Part shown: positions 1 through 8,006 of the stretch, piece by piece
Layout: every line of letters begins with the position of its first letter
Position numbering within the stretch: the first letter of the stretch is position 1
Source: M3007 sp044350425
GTDB taxonomy: Bacteria; Bacteroidota; Bacteroidia; Chitinophagales; Saprospiraceae
Length of the DNA stretch: 64,000 nucleotides
Assembly (NCBI GenBank): GCA_044350425.1
Contig: JBILHS010000008.1
Coordinates: 27,404 to 91,403, forward strand
Reading direction: 5' to 3'
Program-made: the position numbers and the translations under genes
Notes under the pieces: generated by a model
Told to the model about the DNA's origin: nothing
The model's input: the letters and a program-made list of their open reading frames with translations, nothing else
Database searches by the model: none

Positions 1-373
1 TTCATTTCCCCAAGGATCCTTTTGTATTCCACCAAAAACAACTTCTAGCTGGATGTTTTTGGTGATCCCTTTCATAGTCAGTGCTCCCCAAAGCTCATGT
101 TTTCCCGCAGCATTAGATCAATAACCGATGTTTCGAAGTTTTTACCGGTCGTGTAAATGCTTCCCTCAAAAGTTTTGAAGCTGCCTTTTATACTGTGATT
201 AGAGTGATTTTAATGATTTGAGTGATGCAAATGCTTGATTTCAAAATGAATGAAAAGCATCCTTGTTCAAAACCACTCTGCGTTGGCTATATATGTGCGA
301 CCATTAAATGCCGGACTTTAAAAGCAATCTCACTGTGTGATGGGTCAATAGACCATTTTATGTCGTTTGCCAT
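1..373 (-). pseudogene. YceI-like family remnant, broken into three pieces and cut by the window edge
   Basis: Three minus-strand fragments read like consecutive parts of one YceI (lipid-binding lipocalin-fold) protein. The first starts at an ATG at 373, encodes 28 residues beginning MANDIKWSIDPSHSEIAF, and stops at 287. After about 85 bases of unrelated sequence a second frame (about 200-115) reads SIKGSFKTFEGSIYTTG. From about 114 to 1 a third frame reads LWGALTMKGITKNIQLEV followed by KDPWGN, the typical C-terminal half. The central part of the family appears deleted between fragments 2 and 3. The gene is therefore inactive here. The family assignment rests on recognising the characteristic HSEI, KGSF and LTMKG motifs; whether the C-terminus is intact beyond base 1 cannot be seen. 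Confidence 0.65.
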
Positions 374-437
374 GGCGTCAGTTTGTTGTTTATTAGGGTC
401 AAAGGTGTCGGGAAATGCACTGATTAGCATTACACAA

Positions 438-687
438 TTATTCTAGATACTTACAGAATTTTTGTGCCAGCTCGTATTGGGATGTACCTGACACCAGACT
501 ACTGGACATTTTGACAATAGACGTTGGACTTGCACTCTAAAAAATTGAAAATCATGCACTTACAGAATCGTTTCTAGTGTCCAACGTCAAAATGTCCAGT
601 AGTCTGACCTGACACCTGCCACACAAAAGTCCGTCTTTTTTGGAAACGAACTCTGTACTGAAGTGTGTTTGGGTTCAGCGCATTCAT
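438..687 (-). other. Possible 42-codon reading frame interrupted by the inverted-repeat element
   Basis: If the 112-bp element at 495-606 and one 9-bp target copy are removed, the minus strand reads an uninterrupted frame from an ATG at 687 to a TAA at 438. It encodes 42 residues (start MNALNPNTLQYRVRF, end KFCKYLE). No family is recognised, and a frame of this length could occur by chance. It lies just upstream of the YceI remnant, so it may be a short gene or the tail of another decayed gene. Other than this frame and the element, the stretch 374-736 shows nothing I can identify. Confidence 0.25.
495..606. mobile_element. MITE-like element A, copy 1 (112 bp)
   Basis: The ends are inverted repeats, starting cagactactggacattttg and ending in its reverse complement. 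The element is flanked by a perfect 9-bp direct repeat acctgacac at 486-494 and 607-615, the signature of transposase-mediated insertion. It has no coding capacity, so it must be mobilised in trans. A second copy of identical length lies at 1738-1849 in the opposite orientation. The parent IS family is not identified; 9-bp duplications occur in several families. Confidence 0.9.
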
Positions 688-736
688 CGTTAATTATAGC
701 TTCTCTTATAGTTTATCTTGGCTTTTCAGACACTGC

Positions 737-1333
737 CTAGAATTTAAACCCTGCAGATACCTGACCGACAGCATTTTTTCCACTTCCCAACAAAAGACGT
801 GCGTCATCTTTGGTGATGTCTACAAATCCCTGATTGTATCTGATGCCGATCAGGAAGTTTCTGAAGTTGTAACTCAGCCCTGCTGTGAGACCCACGTCAT
901 GCTTTTTAAATGCATCGATCAGGATGCTATTGTCCTCAAAATAGGTATAGTCCGGGGTGGAAATCAAAAAGGATGCGTAGGGCCCTACTTGGATGTCAAT
1001 AGAAGATAGCTTAAATGCAACAGGTAAGAATAAATCGACGTAATCCATGCTCAGGATCCGGCGCTCATTCAAAAAATCATAAGCCGTACCTTTTACGGAG
1101 TAACTCAACTCGGGTTGGATCGACATAAAGTCTGAAATCACAGGCAGGTCAGCGAATACCCCTAAGTGGTAGCCAAATCGTTCGCTTTTATTGGGTAGTT
1201 TATCATAGGAGATATTAGATACGTTTAGACCGCCTCTGATTCCAATTCTGTTTTGCCCGTGCAGACCAGTGAGGGCCACCAACATGACAGAAAGAGTAGT
1301 GAAAAGGAAGATGCTGAATTTTTTCGTTTGCAT
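737..1333 (-). CDS. Outer-membrane beta-barrel protein (PorT/OMP_b-brl_2 type)
   Basis: A 198-residue protein with an N-terminal signal peptide (about residues 1-26, ending LTGLHGQ) followed by GIRGGLNVSNI, the usual first strand of the small 8-stranded barrels common in Bacteroidota. Alternating hydrophobic strands continue to a C-terminus ending SAGFKF, with a terminal Phe typical of BAM substrates. The role is unknown: such proteins are structural or transport-related, and no ligand can be inferred. It is transcribed on the same strand as the broken OmpA gene upstream of it, with a gap of about 40 bases, so the two may have shared a transcript. Confidence 0.8.
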   Translation of the reverse strand: MQTKKFSIFLFTTLSVMLVALTGLHGQNRIGIRGGLNVSNISYDKLPNKSERFGYHLGVFADLPVISDFMSIQPELSYSVKGTAYDFLNERRILSMDYVDLFLPVAFKLSSIDIQVGPYASFLISTPDYTYFEDNSILIDAFKKHDVGLTAGLSYNFRNFLIGIRYNQGFVDITKDDARLLLGSGKNAVGQVSAGFKF

Positions 1334-1375
1334 GATTTGTACAGATTAGGGTGATGTGATTTTAAATACGAGCGC

Positions 1376-1978
1376 TTACTTTCCGGCCTCTTTTTTAGCT
1401 TGAGATTTCATAGCGTCATTGGCGTAGATGGCAATTTCTGCCCGGCGGTTTTGTGCGCGGTTGTAGTCTGTGTCGTTCGTGACAATAGGTTGAGTCTCAC
1501 CTCTGCCTTTTGTTTTAGTCGACGGTTCCTTATATCCAGGTCTGAGAGATAGTCAGATACGGAGGCGGCGCGTTTTTGAGAAAGTGTTTGATTAAAACCG
1601 TTGGATCCAATATTATCGGTATGACCCGCAATCAGCAAATCTGTGTCCGGATATTCTTTTAGGGTTTCAGCAAATTTCTTAAGGTCGCTTTTGTTGCCAA
1701 TGATGCCACCCACCACAGCTCCTGAAGTGGCCCCGACCAGACTACTAGACATTTTGACGTTGGACACTAGACACGATTCTGTAAGTGCATGATTTTCAAT
1801 TTTTTAGAGTGCAGGTCCAACGTCTATTGTCAAAATGTCCAGTAGTCTGGGCCCCGACAACTGCACCCTTCTCGGTTTTATTCATGCCACGTTTGCTGTC
1901 CGATTGGCTTTTTTGAGCGCTTGTGCAGGCTGCCAGGAAGGCAAGTGCCACCATGGTGGATAAGAGTATCTTTTTCAT
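1376..1978 (-). pseudogene. OmpA-family glycine-zipper lipoprotein, inactivated by three lesions
   Basis: The start at 1978 gives MKKILLSTMVALAFLAAC, a lipoprotein signal peptide, then a glycine-zipper stretch GAVVGA, and an OmpA-like domain with LLIAGHTDNIGS and NRRAEIAI. It would have been an outer-membrane lipoprotein binding peptidoglycan. Three lesions are visible. (1) Element A copy 2 is inserted in the glycine zipper; removing it and one 9-bp copy restores GAVVGATSGAVVGG in frame. (2) The zipper runs straight into SDLKKFAETL, so roughly 60 residues found in relatives, including the start of the OmpA domain, seem to be missing near 1690-1700. (3) A one-base loss near 1537 shifts the frame; the true tail (GRGETQPIVTNDTDYNRAQ, ending KKEAGK) continues to a TAA at 1376. 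Confidence 0.88.
1738..1849. mobile_element. MITE-like element A, copy 2 (112 bp), inside the OmpA gene
   Basis: Same 112-bp element as at 495-606, inverted, with only a few differences including cagactactagac at its left end. It is flanked by the perfect 9-bp direct repeat ggccccgac at 1729-1737 and 1850-1858. Because the interrupted gene is recognisable, the element boundaries can be confirmed by in-frame reconstruction. Confidence 0.92.
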
Positions 1979-2199
1979 AGTCGACTTTTGTGGTGAATTA
2001 TTTTTCACCTGACAAAGGTGACCGCATCGGGAGTGTATGCGCATTACATAATTTGAAGAAATAATTACAATATTCATACTTTCCGGTGCGCACACCTCCG
2101 ATGTGTGAATAACATAACTATTTTATTAAATCGTATAACAGGCCTGGGTAACACTACACGCACCTTTGTAGTATCACAAACAATTTAAAAAATGACATT

Positions 2200-2355
2200 A
2201 TGGGAAATTTACTTTATGTAATTGCAGTAATTCTGGTTATTGGTTGGGCGATTGGATTCGTCGGATTCCATGTAGGCGGCCTGATCCACGTGTTGTTGGT
2301 AATAGCAATAATCGCTGTCCTAATGCGTGTAATCAGCGGCCAGAAAGCGCCCTGA
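2200..2355 (+). CDS. Lmo0937-family small membrane protein
   Basis: A 51-residue protein starting MGNLLYVIAVILVIGWAIGF and containing HVGGLIHVLLVIA. It has two short hydrophobic helices and a polar tail (SGQKAP). This is the pattern of the lmo0937 family of about 50-residue membrane proteins that are widespread in Bacteroidota and Firmicutes and have no established biochemical role. The ATG at 2200 is preceded by an A-rich leader. It lies 31 bases upstream of a glucosaminidase on the same strand, so the two are probably co-transcribed. Confidence 0.8.
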   Translation: MGNLLYVIAVILVIGWAIGFVGFHVGGLIHVLLVIAIIAVLMRVISGQKAP

Positions 2356-2386
2356 GAAGTGATCATATTTCAAAATAAATTAAGCT

Positions 2387-3004
2387 ATGAAACACAAATC
2401 TTTCAATTGGGCATTTGGATGCCTGTGCTTGTCAATATTTGTATTGGCTCCAAACCGCTTGATCGGTCAGCCAGAAACCAACGCGAAACAATCCGTAGAA
2501 GCGATTTTGAATGGTGACATTTCTGCAGTTTCAAACCGGATCGCACTGATGTATGGTGCGGATTCGGCGGCGGTTGAACGGTTTGTTCAGGCAGCCGTAA
2601 ATCTGGAGCGCAGACTGGGCCTGTCAGCTCCCGTCGTGATCGCCATCGCAATCCATGAATCAAGTTTTAAAAGCGAACTTTTTTTGCGTGCAGGGAATCC
2701 CTTTGGCATCAAAGCCAGCAAACCCTGGGTAGGTCCCATCTACACCAAATGGGCAGACGGGGAGGAGACCCAGTTTCGGGCCTACAACTCTGTTGAAGAG
2801 GCCATCCGGGATCTTGGCAGCTTCGTCAAAAGCCGTACCTGGTATGCGGACGTATTTGATTGCCCGGTCGACGACTCACGCTGCGTAATTGATGGCTTGA
2901 AAAAAACGACCTACGAGCCGGGCTATAGCATGAATCCCGAATGGGATGAGGCCATTATGAAAATTATTCAGAAGGTCGGGCTGCTGTCTCTGGCAACCCG
3001 TTGA
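2387..3004 (+). CDS. Glucosaminidase-domain protein (FlgJ-like peptidoglycan hydrolase)
   Basis: A 205-residue exported protein: signal peptide about 1-27 (ending RLIGQ), then a glucosaminidase domain from about residue 55 to the end. The catalytic Glu is probably E91 in AIAIHESSF, and the family NPFGIK motif is at 104-109. It should cleave the glycan strands of peptidoglycan in the periplasm. It follows the lmo0937-like gene and ends 1 base from the convergent gene on the other strand. A second, membrane-anchored member of the family is at 27019. Confidence 0.85.
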   Translation: MKHKSFNWAFGCLCLSIFVLAPNRLIGQPETNAKQSVEAILNGDISAVSNRIALMYGADSAAVERFVQAAVNLERRLGLSAPVVIAIAIHESSFKSELFLRAGNPFGIKASKPWVGPIYTKWADGEETQFRAYNSVEEAIRDLGSFVKSRTWYADVFDCPVDDSRCVIDGLKKTTYEPGYSMNPEWDEAIMKIIQKVGLLSLATR

Positions 3005-3005
3005 A

Positions 3006-3464
3006 TCAGGACTGCTTCTTGTAAACAGCCTTAACGGCAATCCACCAAAGGATCAGGGGGAATATGGAAAAAAGGAGGTACCCGATCCGGCCTAATGCTG
3101 TGGTTTTTTCAAAATCAAAATAGCCTAAGCCCAGACCAGCGGTGCGCACTGATAAGGTCAGGAAGACTAGCGTGAAGAGCAGATAACTAAAGAGTTTACC
3201 CGGTTGATAGGGCCGCTTTGCCTGGATCGCTGGTGCTGCCCGGTTTTTTAAATTGTATTTTTCAATGTTGCTTATAAAAGCGGCAAAAAAGGGCGAAAAG
3301 GCCTTTTCATCAGCGACCAGAATCTCAATTTTTCTTTTGTCTGTCAGCCGAAGCGTAAATACCAGCGGGGAAAAGCTATGCGCTGAAAGTTGTGCTTCAG
3401 ACTGGCTCCAGTCCTGGATCTCATTCCAAAAGATAAAGTGGTCCGTTTTGGCGAAACTCAGCAT
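3006..3464 (-). CDS. Hypothetical membrane protein, two C-terminal TM helices
   Basis: A 152-residue protein I do not recognise. Residues 1-80 look like a soluble domain (it reads DWSQSEAQLSAH and KRKIEILVADEKAF, reminiscent of PH-like domains found in Bacteroidota membrane proteins). Two hydrophobic helices follow at about 91-106 and 127-145, then a basic tail KAVYKKQS. This puts the N-terminal domain in the cytoplasm. The start codon lies only 3 bases from the large palindrome at 3468-3624, so the palindrome occupies its promoter or leader. It converges with the glucosaminidase gene. Confidence 0.6.
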   Translation of the reverse strand: MLSFAKTDHFIFWNEIQDWSQSEAQLSAHSFSPLVFTLRLTDKRKIEILVADEKAFSPFFAAFISNIEKYNLKNRAAPAIQAKRPYQPGKLFSYLLFTLVFLTLSVRTAGLGLGYFDFEKTTALGRIGYLLFSIFPLILWWIAVKAVYKKQS

Positions 3465-3467
3465 CCG

Positions 3468-3624
3468 TTAGCCGCAGAGCGGCCTAACGTCGGTAGAAAA
3501 TGATCAATGAGCAGTCGATAAGGTGCAGCGCACCGTAACATTTCGCCAGGAGTTACGGTGCGCTGCACCTCCGAACCGATACTATTTTCCAATTTCTACC
3601 GACGTTAAGCCGCTCTGCGGCTAA
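3468..3624. repeat. Composite palindrome with two nested inverted repeats
   Basis: The outer arms (3468-3499 and 3593-3624) pair over about 32 bases with one mismatch, starting ttagccgcagagcggc and ending with its complement. The inner arms (about 3520-3539 and 3552-3570) pair perfectly over 19 bases around ggtgcagcgcacc. The two stems are separated by unpaired spacers of about 20 bases on each side. The same two short palindromic words occur separately elsewhere in the window (gccgctctgcggc near 9455; ggtgcagcgcacc near 15194), so this looks like a dispersed REP-like repeat family. Confidence 0.8.
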
Positions 3625-3654
3625 AGTGACAAAGTAGAATTAGTGCAAAGTGAA

Positions 3655-3756
3655 GAGGTGTCATCTGAGAGGTACGAGCAGGTGACATCTCGAAACGGAC
3701 TTGATACCGCAGTTTTTGAGATGACACCTCCTCCTAAAAGTCGGAGATGTCACCTC
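3655..3756. repeat. Interleaved inverted repeats A-B-A'-B'
   Basis: Four 12-base words follow each other: gaggtgtcatct (3655-3666), aggtgacatctc (3680-3691), agatgacacctc (3719-3730) and gagatgtcacct (3744-3755). Word 3 is the exact reverse complement of word 1, and word 4 that of word 2, so the pairs interleave. Words 1 and 2 can also pair in RNA using G-U wobbles. With the composite palindrome this accounts for most of the gene-free stretch 3465-3847; 3757-3847 shows nothing further. Confidence 0.75.
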
Positions 3757-3847
3757 AAAAAACGCTTAAGATGACGATATTAGACTCAAAGTCACCCGGT
3801 GAATAGAGCACCACTGGTTGTAACCTCAAAACGCACATAAATATGCT

Positions 3848-5650
3848 CTAATCCACCCGAACCACTTTTTTCAACAAAACCGCTGCATCCTGCCCGGGGA
3901 TCTCCAGCGAAAGTGAATAAATACCTTTTGGCAGATGATTGGTCTGGAGTTCAATGGTCTGTTCGCCGGTCTGGATCTGAACGGACTGCGTCAATGCGGG
4001 AATTCCCATCATATCATACATGACCAGACGGCCTTCAAATGCTGAGGCACTTTGCAGGGTAACATTTAAGACCTCCTTGAAAGGTACTGGTGATACCAGC
4101 ACCTGCTCCAGGTTATCCAGTTCGCTCACGGCCACCACTTCAGGACAGCTGAATCCACGACGCACTTGTCCCCGGATTTCTCCCATGGGAAAGTCAGGCG
4201 ATGCAATTTGTACATAAGTGCCACTATTTTCGATGATCGGGCCCAGTACCGCCATGATCTCATGCGAGCCCGCAATGACAGGTGCTGTTAAAGGGGTAGC
4301 GTGAAATGCTGTTCCATTGGTGCCAAATGCAGCTTCTGCAAAGTAACTGTCAATTGGATCTCCGGATAAACCTTCCGAAATCATCTTATAGTTGAGGTAG
4401 CAATTGGACTGATCTACTGAAGCCACCGCTATTCCTAGTGCATTGCTGCTGACTGGGGGCACCATTTGTACACCACAGAGATCAAAGGCGTACGCTTTTC
4501 GCAAGGTGTTTTTCATCACGCCTCTAAGCTCGCCATTGGGGTATGCAGTAGTCGGAACATTGACATATAAACGGTTCTGGGCTAAATCTGTCAGTTGGGC
4601 ATCGGTGATTTTATATTTTTTGGTATAAAGTCCGGGGTAAGCTGTCGGATCCAGCGTTGTCAGTTCAGGGCCAACGGTTCCAGGATTCCCAACGTGAACC
4701 TTGACAGTCGTAGTGGGGATGTTATTGATGAAAACGGTCGTGGTGAGGCTGTCCAGGGTCCCGTTCGGACTGGTAGCAAGCCAGCCAAAGCCAGAAGAAA
4801 TAGGTGGCGGAGCTGGTATTTGTCCTCCAAAAACGGGGGCAGAAGATGCAAAATAACCCACATGGGTCAGTCTTCCCATGATCTCTCCATTGGGGTAGTT
4901 TTGGGTTTTGATCACCACATCATATTCCCCTTCACGGGCTTTTCTCAGAAATTGCGGGTCAATGGTATCCAGCAGCACCAGGCCCTGAATGAGCCCGCCC
5001 GCGATTTGCGATGTGCCGGCCACCTGATTGCCGGACTGATCATAAATGCCCACACTGAGAAGGGGGCTGCTCAAACCACGGTAGGTAAAAGCATACACAA
5101 TGTCTGCAGCACCCAAGGGATAGTGAATGCCCCCGAATGCGATGGCGGGGGAGCCATTGGGCGGATTTACCTGCGTGCTGGTCATGAGTACGCTGTAATC
5201 AAGATCTGTTTCGCAGACAAATTGGCCGCGGATCTCTCCGCTAGGATGGGCAGTGGTGCTTACCTGTGCGTAAACGCCATTGACCAGCAGGTTCTCCAGA
5301 AGCGCTGGTGTCACATCCAGTTGTCCCCGGATATGCCGCCCTTCAATGACCGAAAGAAAGTCCAGCAGCACAGCGCCGGTTTGCCCCGTAATGCCGAGGC
5401 GTATTTTAGCATCCGTCACAGCACCATCCATGCCTACCAGCATCCCACTCACGTCCACTTTGGTACGGTCCGGGGTAAAAATAAAGGTAACCAGACATTT
5501 GGCATCGGTGTTGACCGCCGGAATGACCTCTGAGCCACTCAGCTCGGCGTGGAAAACCAGGTGGGGAAGCTGTGCTTGTACTTTGGCAGGGGTGGCCAGC
5601 AGGCTGGCCAAAAGCAGCAAGGGAAGGAGAAAGTAGCTTGTTTTATTCAT
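3848..5650 (-). CDS. Secreted CHRD-domain protein with T9SS sorting domain
   Basis: A 600-residue protein with a signal peptide (about 1-27, ending KVQAQ) and about four CHRD (chordin-type) repeats. The repeats are marked by the motifs HPSGEIRGQ (about 135-143), YPNGEIMGRL, YPNGELRGVM and FPMGEIRGQV. Residues about 515-600 form a type A T9SS C-terminal sorting domain (NVTLQSASAFEGRLVMYD, LPKGIYSLSLE). It is expected to cross the outer membrane by the type IX system and stay on the surface or be released. The function of CHRD repeats is unknown. It is divergent from the next T9SS cargo gene across a 159-base AT-rich gap that should hold both promoters. Confidence 0.88.
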   Translation of the reverse strand: MNKTSYFLLPLLLLASLLATPAKVQAQLPHLVFHAELSGSEVIPAVNTDAKCLVTFIFTPDRTKVDVSGMLVGMDGAVTDAKIRLGITGQTGAVLLDFLSVIEGRHIRGQLDVTPALLENLLVNGVYAQVSTTAHPSGEIRGQFVCETDLDYSVLMTSTQVNPPNGSPAIAFGGIHYPLGAADIVYAFTYRGLSSPLLSVGIYDQSGNQVAGTSQIAGGLIQGLVLLDTIDPQFLRKAREGEYDVVIKTQNYPNGEIMGRLTHVGYFASSAPVFGGQIPAPPPISSGFGWLATSPNGTLDSLTTTVFINNIPTTTVKVHVGNPGTVGPELTTLDPTAYPGLYTKKYKITDAQLTDLAQNRLYVNVPTTAYPNGELRGVMKNTLRKAYAFDLCGVQMVPPVSSNALGIAVASVDQSNCYLNYKMISEGLSGDPIDSYFAEAAFGTNGTAFHATPLTAPVIAGSHEIMAVLGPIIENSGTYVQIASPDFPMGEIRGQVRRGFSCPEVVAVSELDNLEQVLVSPVPFKEVLNVTLQSASAFEGRLVMYDMMGIPALTQSVQIQTGEQTIELQTNHLPKGIYSLSLEIPGQDAAVLLKKVVRVD

Positions 5651-5809
5651 GGTGAAGATCTGTTTAAGAGCATAAAATTGTTAGGCAAATCTACAGTGTT
5701 TAGGTTCGTTTTTTTTGTGTTTTTTTGAGTCTACTCGATGAAAAACCTGATTCATCCTGTTTAAAAGGCGATTCGCTCATTTTAGACAAAATTGAAATAA
5801 TTCCGCCTT

Positions 5810-7993
5810 ATGTTTCTGAAAATATTACGAATCGTCATGATTAGACTTCTTTTTTTTACGGTGGTCCTGAGCCTCCATTTTTCATGCCTTTATGCACAAG
5901 GTCCGGAATGGCAGCAGATTCCCGGACCCGATGGTGGAAACATCAAGAACTTTGATCTGGATGGGGCCACACTCTATGCGCTGACTAAAGGAGGTATTTA
6001 TCGCTCAGAGGATGAGGGCTATAAGTGGGCACTGCTCCCTAAAACGCTTTTGACCACACGAGGATTAAGCCAATTTCGCGCGGAAAATGGTATTTTTTAT
6101 GCGCTGAAAGCGGGCGCCTTGCTTCGCAGTGACAACCAGGGACAGTCCTGGAAAGCTGTGTTGCAAAAACCTTTTCCCATGAATTTTGAATCAGAGCACC
6201 TTCAGTATGTTTTTGTAAAAGGTGACACCTTGCTTGTAGGAAGTCTGTTTACCATTTACAGATCTACAGATAAAGGTGAATCCTGGACAAACTCAGAAGA
6301 TCTGGTCCCGGCCTCTTTTGTGTCCATTTTTGAATACAAAAACGAGTTTTTCGCTGCTCAGGATCGGTATATTTATCGCTCCTCGGATGGAGGTGTTACC
6401 TGGAAAAAGGTATTTACAACCTCCAATGGGTATGCTGCTGTGGTAGCAACGGATTCATTCCTCCTGGCGTTTTATACGGATAAATCCCGCCTTGTACGGA
6501 GCATAGATGGATTTCGGAGCTGGAAAACAATTGATACAGATACGCTGAATATTCACCTTGAAGAGGATCCTTATGGAGGCTATCCTTTTAAGTGGATCGG
6601 TGGAACAGGTAAAATGCTCTATTACTTTCAAACAGGAGACAGTCACTATTTCTGCCCTATTAGATATTGCTATTCATCAGATGGAGGGACTACATGGATG
6701 CGTGGAAATAACGGAATGCAATTGCCCATTGGTAGAAGATTAAATGATGGTATAAACTTTGGCCAACATATTTTAATCGGAAGTGATTTGATTCAGCATT
6801 CTGTAGATAGTGCACGCACATTCTTTCCACTCCAAAAGGGTTTGAGCAGTGCTTCAGTTTGGCAAATTTTGCATCAAAAAAAGAAAGCGATATTAACCTT
6901 GAGTCCAGGGGAAAATCACCTTTCTTCAGACTTAGGCGAGTCTTGGGAAACAGAACCATTGCAGGATTCTTTGGACAACAATTGTCAGCAGAGGGTTTGG
7001 TTGAGAAAAACGAACAATAGGATATTTCGACGACGTGATCTGTATTTTGAATACACTGAGGATGGAGGGCACAACTGGGTAGGATTAGATGTTGAATCTT
7101 CGTCCCACTGGTTCACTACAGAAAATGCTTTTTTTATTCGAGAAACAAAATGGACTCCAGCAGGAGTTGTGGATAAAATTTGGAAACTTGATGACGAGAA
7201 TACTGCTTTTGTCGAAATTGAGCTTTCAGGTTTTGATCTCTTTAATTATTCTTACACCTATTTCTATGGCTATGGCGACCGGTTTGGAGTTGAATTAGAT
7301 AGCTTTTATGTCTTTGATGAAAACGGCATTCTGATCCGAAATCTCCCTACAATACCCTGTAAAGCAATGCTCTTCGGTGATCTTGGAAACCTCTACTTCG
7401 ATGGTAATACCTATTATAATTTCTGCAATGATCGGGCCTATATCCTACCACCCAATGCGGTAGACTGGCAGGAGATATATCCCCAGGACTGGACCACAGG
7501 TATCCCGCTTTACCATAGTCCCATGACCTTTTTTGAGCCACACGATGGCGTCATTTGGGTTGGACTGGAAGGCAAAGGCCTTTTTTATGCTACGGATAAT
7601 ACAGGGCGTTTTTACCCGGCGCAGCCACAAATGCCTTATCCATATCCAACTTCGATTTCTTTTGTCGAAAATAGCATTTGGGTAGGCACAGATGGGGGAG
7701 GGATCTGGACTTATCCACTACCCAAAACGCGCAATGACCAGGCTGATAACCCTGGATTTAAAGCATTTCCCAATCCTTCCAATGGGGCATTGAATTTACA
7801 ATCTGAATTGTTCGTCAAGGGAGAAATCGCCTTTTCCTTACTGGATGCTGCTGGTCGGCAGATGGCCACGGAAACACTCACGCCTGGCCAGTACTGGAGT
7901 TTAGATTTTCCGGGATTACCCAAAGGCCTGTATTTTTTGCAAATGCGTACAGAATCAGGTGTTTATGGATTGAAATGGTTGATTTTGAATTGA
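5810..7993 (+). CDS. Secreted Asp-box (BNR/sialidase-like) beta-propeller protein with T9SS sorting domain
   Basis: A 727-residue protein. A signal peptide is clear if translation starts at the internal ATG at 5837 (MIRLLFFTVVLSLHF, ending CLYAQ); the first ATG at 5810 adds 9 residues. At least six Asp-box motifs of the S-x-D-x-G-x-T/S-W type are visible: RSEDEGYKW, RSDNQGQSW, RSTDKGESW, RSSDGGVTW, SSDGGTTW and SSDLGESW. These indicate a large Vps10/sialidase-like propeller; no sialidase catalytic set can be recognised. Residues about 655-727 are a T9SS sorting domain (FPNPSNGALNLQ, LPKGLYFLQM). Probably a surface or secreted binding protein. Neighbouring T9SS cargo is transcribed divergently. 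Confidence 0.85.
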   Translation: MFLKILRIVMIRLLFFTVVLSLHFSCLYAQGPEWQQIPGPDGGNIKNFDLDGATLYALTKGGIYRSEDEGYKWALLPKTLLTTRGLSQFRAENGIFYALKAGALLRSDNQGQSWKAVLQKPFPMNFESEHLQYVFVKGDTLLVGSLFTIYRSTDKGESWTNSEDLVPASFVSIFEYKNEFFAAQDRYIYRSSDGGVTWKKVFTTSNGYAAVVATDSFLLAFYTDKSRLVRSIDGFRSWKTIDTDTLNIHLEEDPYGGYPFKWIGGTGKMLYYFQTGDSHYFCPIRYCYSSDGGTTWMRGNNGMQLPIGRRLNDGINFGQHILIGSDLIQHSVDSARTFFPLQKGLSSASVWQILHQKKKAILTLSPGENHLSSDLGESWETEPLQDSLDNNCQQRVWLRKTNNRIFRRRDLYFEYTEDGGHNWVGLDVESSSHWFTTENAFFIRETKWTPAGVVDKIWKLDDENTAFVEIELSGFDLFNYSYTYFYGYGDRFGVELDSFYVFDENGILIRNLPTIPCKAMLFGDLGNLYFDGNTYYNFCNDRAYILPPNAVDWQEIYPQDWTTGIPLYHSPMTFFEPHDGVIWVGLEGKGLFYATDNTGRFYPAQPQMPYPYPTSISFVENSIWVGTDGGGIWTYPLPKTRNDQADNPGFKAFPNPSNGALNLQSELFVKGEIAFSLLDAAGRQMATETLTPGQYWSLDFPGLPKGLYFLQMRTESGVYGLKWLILN

Positions 7994-8006
7994 GGAGGAC
8001 CAAACC

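Noticed and set aside
222..446. A 74-codon plus-strand frame in the gene-free left end
   Set aside because: It lies antisense to the YceI remnant, and the minus strand has clear protein motifs. The plus frame has none.
3006..3464. The two-helix protein considered as an immunity protein or toxin partner
   Set aside because: No toxin or partner gene lies next to it; the neighbour is a convergent glucosaminidase with its own upstream partner.
4595..5533. A 312-codon plus-strand frame inside the CHRD gene
   Set aside because: It is antisense to a well-supported coding gene with signal peptide, repeats and sorting domain. The long open frame follows from codon composition.
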